Source of the DNA: Apostichopus japonicus | Lineage: Eukaryota; Echinodermata; Holothuroidea; Aspidochirotida; Stichopodidae | Assembly (NCBI RefSeq): GCF_037975245.1 | Contig: NC_092580.1 | Location: forward strand, 17,806,001 to 17,870,000 | Direction of reading: 5' to 3' | Length of the DNA stretch: 64,000 bases | Part shown: one piece after another, positions 61,589 to 64,000 of the stretch | Layout: every line of letters starts with the position of its first letter | Position numbering within the stretch: the stretch's first letter is position 1 | Notes under the pieces: model-generated | Seen by the model: the letters and a program-made list of their open reading frames with translations, nothing else | Told to the model about the DNA's origin: nothing | Database searches by the model: none | Translations under genes and position numbers: made by a program

Positions 61589-61651
61589 ATGGCGGTTAAT
61601 GATGGAGGAAGCAACCGTTGTAACTATACGTGCTGCTATGCAAATTCGAAG
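61589..61651 (+). CDS. Possible first exon, THAP-like start
   Basis: ATG in a good context (AACATGGCG) gives MAVNDGGSNRCNYTCCYANS followed by K and an AAGGTGAGT donor in phase 0. The Cys pattern RCNYTCCYANSK resembles the first zinc ligands of a THAP domain (DNA-binding C2CH finger), but the remaining ligands would be in exons not seen. It could also be any Cys-rich start. Downstream sequence is a hAT-type element and duplicated DNA, so the next exon may lie beyond the window. Confidence 0.35.
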
Positions 61652-61755
61652 GTGAGTAAAATATTCCAAATTGAACTAACCAATCTTTTTATTGCTCACG
61701 ACAAGTTGCTTGTTTTAGTGTTGAGAGAGGAACACAAACTTTATAGAGATATGGT

Positions 61756-64000
61756 CAGTTTATAATAACGCGTTTATATTGCTTCAAAGAACGGTCTGTA
61801 ACCCAGCAGCAGTGCTAGTAATTGCGTGGGCAATCTAGTTTTAAACATCCTCAAGACTAGCTAGGGCTCTCCTTAACGGCTAAGGCTTGCGTATTCCAGT
61901 CTTTTAAACTACTGAAAAGCACGATGATTTTTACATACTAACGTGTGGGGCCTCTATTGGAGCAATCTGGCCCCCGGTCTGGTCCCAAAGTAAAGATACA
62001 CTAGTTTGGTCTATTCAATGCGTTTGTCGAACGGGGTCCACAATGCTGCAGTAATGATGGCGTAGGAATCAGCAACGTAGCCAGGAATTTGAAAGGGGGA
62101 GCACTTTTTTGCGATGATATGGGAGTGGGGTGTCCCCCTCCCCCTTTGAGTTTTTTTGAACAATTGCAGGTCCTTAGAACGACCTGGTGCAATGTTTTTG
62201 CAGTTTCATAATTATCATATGATATTATCAGCAGATTTTGTTTCCTGTTTGAATTCGTTTACATGTTATTTTACATATTAGGCTATATCAGAAAGACAAA
62301 CGTAGTGCTCTTTTACAATTTTTCCAGTAGGATGGTTCTTGTTTATTGTCCAATGTCTGGACTTAAATACATTTGACGAACTTAACTGATGGACAATATA
62401 AACTTTCATATTTTGTAAGACCGCCAGATGTGCAGTGGCCTAAAAACAAATATCGTTATCGCAGTGTATTAGCAGTGAAATAATTATTTGTAGGAAGCGC
62501 GTATCACGTACGATTGCTAGCTAGCTTCATAACATGCTGTTCGTGCAACAACTTAGGACGAATCATAGAAAGGATGATAACGAACGTTGATGACGTCGTT
62601 GAGCATACGGTTCGTGACACTCCATCGATGGCGGTTAGGTAGGCAATATATATTTTTTTACGCAGTAGTCAGTATAGGCCTGAATGTTACTACGTTTTTA
62701 GTCGAGTTAACGGAGCTGACTAGTATTCAAGAACAAAAGAGCACTGACAAAATACCATGCAAACAACAGTTTTTAACATTTTTGCGACACTGAAAGGGGG
62801 ACGGTCGCTCCCCCTGCTCCCCTGGCTACGTCCATGGTGGGAATTAATTACTATTGAAGAGTGATATGGCCATGCAGGAAAACGGTGTTGATTAAAGGCA
62901 GTACGGTAACCACGGGGGAAGAGTACTGGCCTAGCGTGTGTGGGGGGATGTGCCCCTTACTCCAATTTTTCAGACTTTGGATCACTCCCCAAATTTTGTG
63001 TCCCTCCTCTCTCCACCCCCACCCCCCTCCCCCGCCCAACTAAATCGATATAATTTGTTATGGGTCCACTTGATATAGCTAAGGAGACTTATAGTTTTTT
63101 AGATATTATTTTGGCCCTAATGGGACTCTTGGTTAGTGGGTCGATGATGTATTTGATATGTTCTAACTGTTCGTGACGCTCCATCGAGTGCGGTTAGGTA
63201 GGCAATATATATTTTTTTTACGCAGTGGCCAACTGTAGGCTTGTAATAGTCTACAGGCTACATTTATCTTATTGCATCTGCCAAACTAAGTAAGTAGCTG
63301 CATTAGTATAGGCCTGAATGTTACTACGTTTTTAATCGAGTTAACGGAGCTGACTAGTATTCAAGAACAAAAGAGCACTGACAAAATACCATGCAAACAA
63401 CAGTTTTTAACGTTTTTGCGACACTGAAAGGGGAACGGTCGCTCCCCCTGCTCCCCTGGCTACGTCCCTGGTAGGAATTAATTACTATTGAAGAGTGATA
63501 TGGCCATGCAGGAAAACGGTGTTGATTAAAGGCAGTACGGTAACCATGGGGGAACGGTACTGGCGTAGCGTGTGTGTGGGGGATGTGCCCCTTACTCCAA
63601 TTTTTCAGACTTTGGATCACTCCCCAAATTTTGTGTCCCTCCTCCCTCCACCCCAAACCCCCCCCCCCCCCACCCCCCGCCCAACTAAATCGATATCATT
63701 TGTGATCAGTTTATAAAAAATAACGCGATTATATTGCTTCAAAGAACGGTCTGTAACCCTTCAAGTAATTTTTCTGCTTCTGTTGTATACTGGTTAAAAC
63801 CCATCTCGGGTATCACAACGAGGATGCTGGTACGCAGCGCAGCAGAGCTATAGAAACAATGTGTGGGCAATCTAGTTTTAAACACCCTCAAGACTAGGGC
63901 TCTCCTTAACTGCCAAGGATTGCATATACCAGTCTTTCATAGTCCTATGATAAAAACTACTGAAAAGCACGATGATTTTTACATACTAACTTGTGGGGCC
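61756..64000. repeat. Local segmental duplication
   Basis: 61756-61970 matches 63707-64000 (GCTTCAAAGAACGGTCTGTA, GTGGGCAATCTAGTTTTAAA, GAAAAGCACGATGATTTTTA) and 62611-63057 matches 63170-63703, in the same order and orientation, with small indels. The second copy continues past the window. Confidence 0.9.
62070..62836. mobile_element. hAT-type element with CGTAGCCAGG ends
   Basis: Ends CAGCAACGTAGCCAGG and, reverse-complemented, CATGGACGTAGCCAGGGG; flanks GTAGGAAT (62062-62069) and GTGGGAAT (62837-62844). In the duplicated copy the right flank is GTAGGAAT (63472-63479), a perfect match. G-rich borders, no transposase seen. Confidence 0.85.

Overview
The window is animal DNA: spliced genes with GT-AG introns, LINE retrotransposons, tRNA-derived SINEs, many hAT-like short elements, microsatellites and long AT-rich introns. 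The repeat content, recurring TAGGCCTA-type words and gene families (a G2E3-like HECT ligase, integrase-core transposases) suggest a marine deuterostome, most likely an echinoderm. That assignment is an inference and is not proven by any single gene.

Layout. 1-3.4 kb: a 2 kb GTAA microsatellite attached to the 3' end of a decayed LINE. 3.7-9.3 kb: a broken integrase gene (+), split by a 730 bp hAT-type element with a perfect 8 bp target duplication, facing a minus-strand exon with a domain of the HECT-ligase type. 9.84-55.48 kb: what I read as one giant DNA transposon of about 45.6 kb. Its ends share an inverted terminal word, each terminal arm carries six copies of a GTTTCGGACATCACC-like motif, and each arm ends inside in a nearly identical segment of about 280 bp with a TATA box pointing inward. 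Just inside the left arm starts an integrase (DDE) gene on +. Just inside the right arm starts a HECT E3 ubiquitin ligase gene on -. The two genes converge. A third spliced gene of unknown function (-) lies between them.

The element has decayed and been invaded. The integrase has three in-frame stops, one frameshift and a MITE in exon 1. The HECT gene has one in-frame TGA and one exon junction whose phases do not match. Two L1/Tx1-like LINEs (25.4-30.2 kb, + ; 31.0-36.2 kb, -) sit in the middle, and a CR1-like LINE (51.07-53.31 kb) lies between the right-arm promoter and the HECT start codon.

55.5-64 kb: an array of 11 palindromic 22-mers, a decayed spliced gene resembling a CACTA-associated transposon protein, a SINE split by nested hAT-like insertions, a possible first exon of a THAP-like gene, and a local segmental duplication.

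If the boundaries are right, the integrase would act on the element ends, the repeated motifs would be its binding sites, the paired inward promoters would drive both genes, and the HECT ligase would be a passenger or accessory factor acting on host proteins. The sequence shows the structure; these roles are inference.
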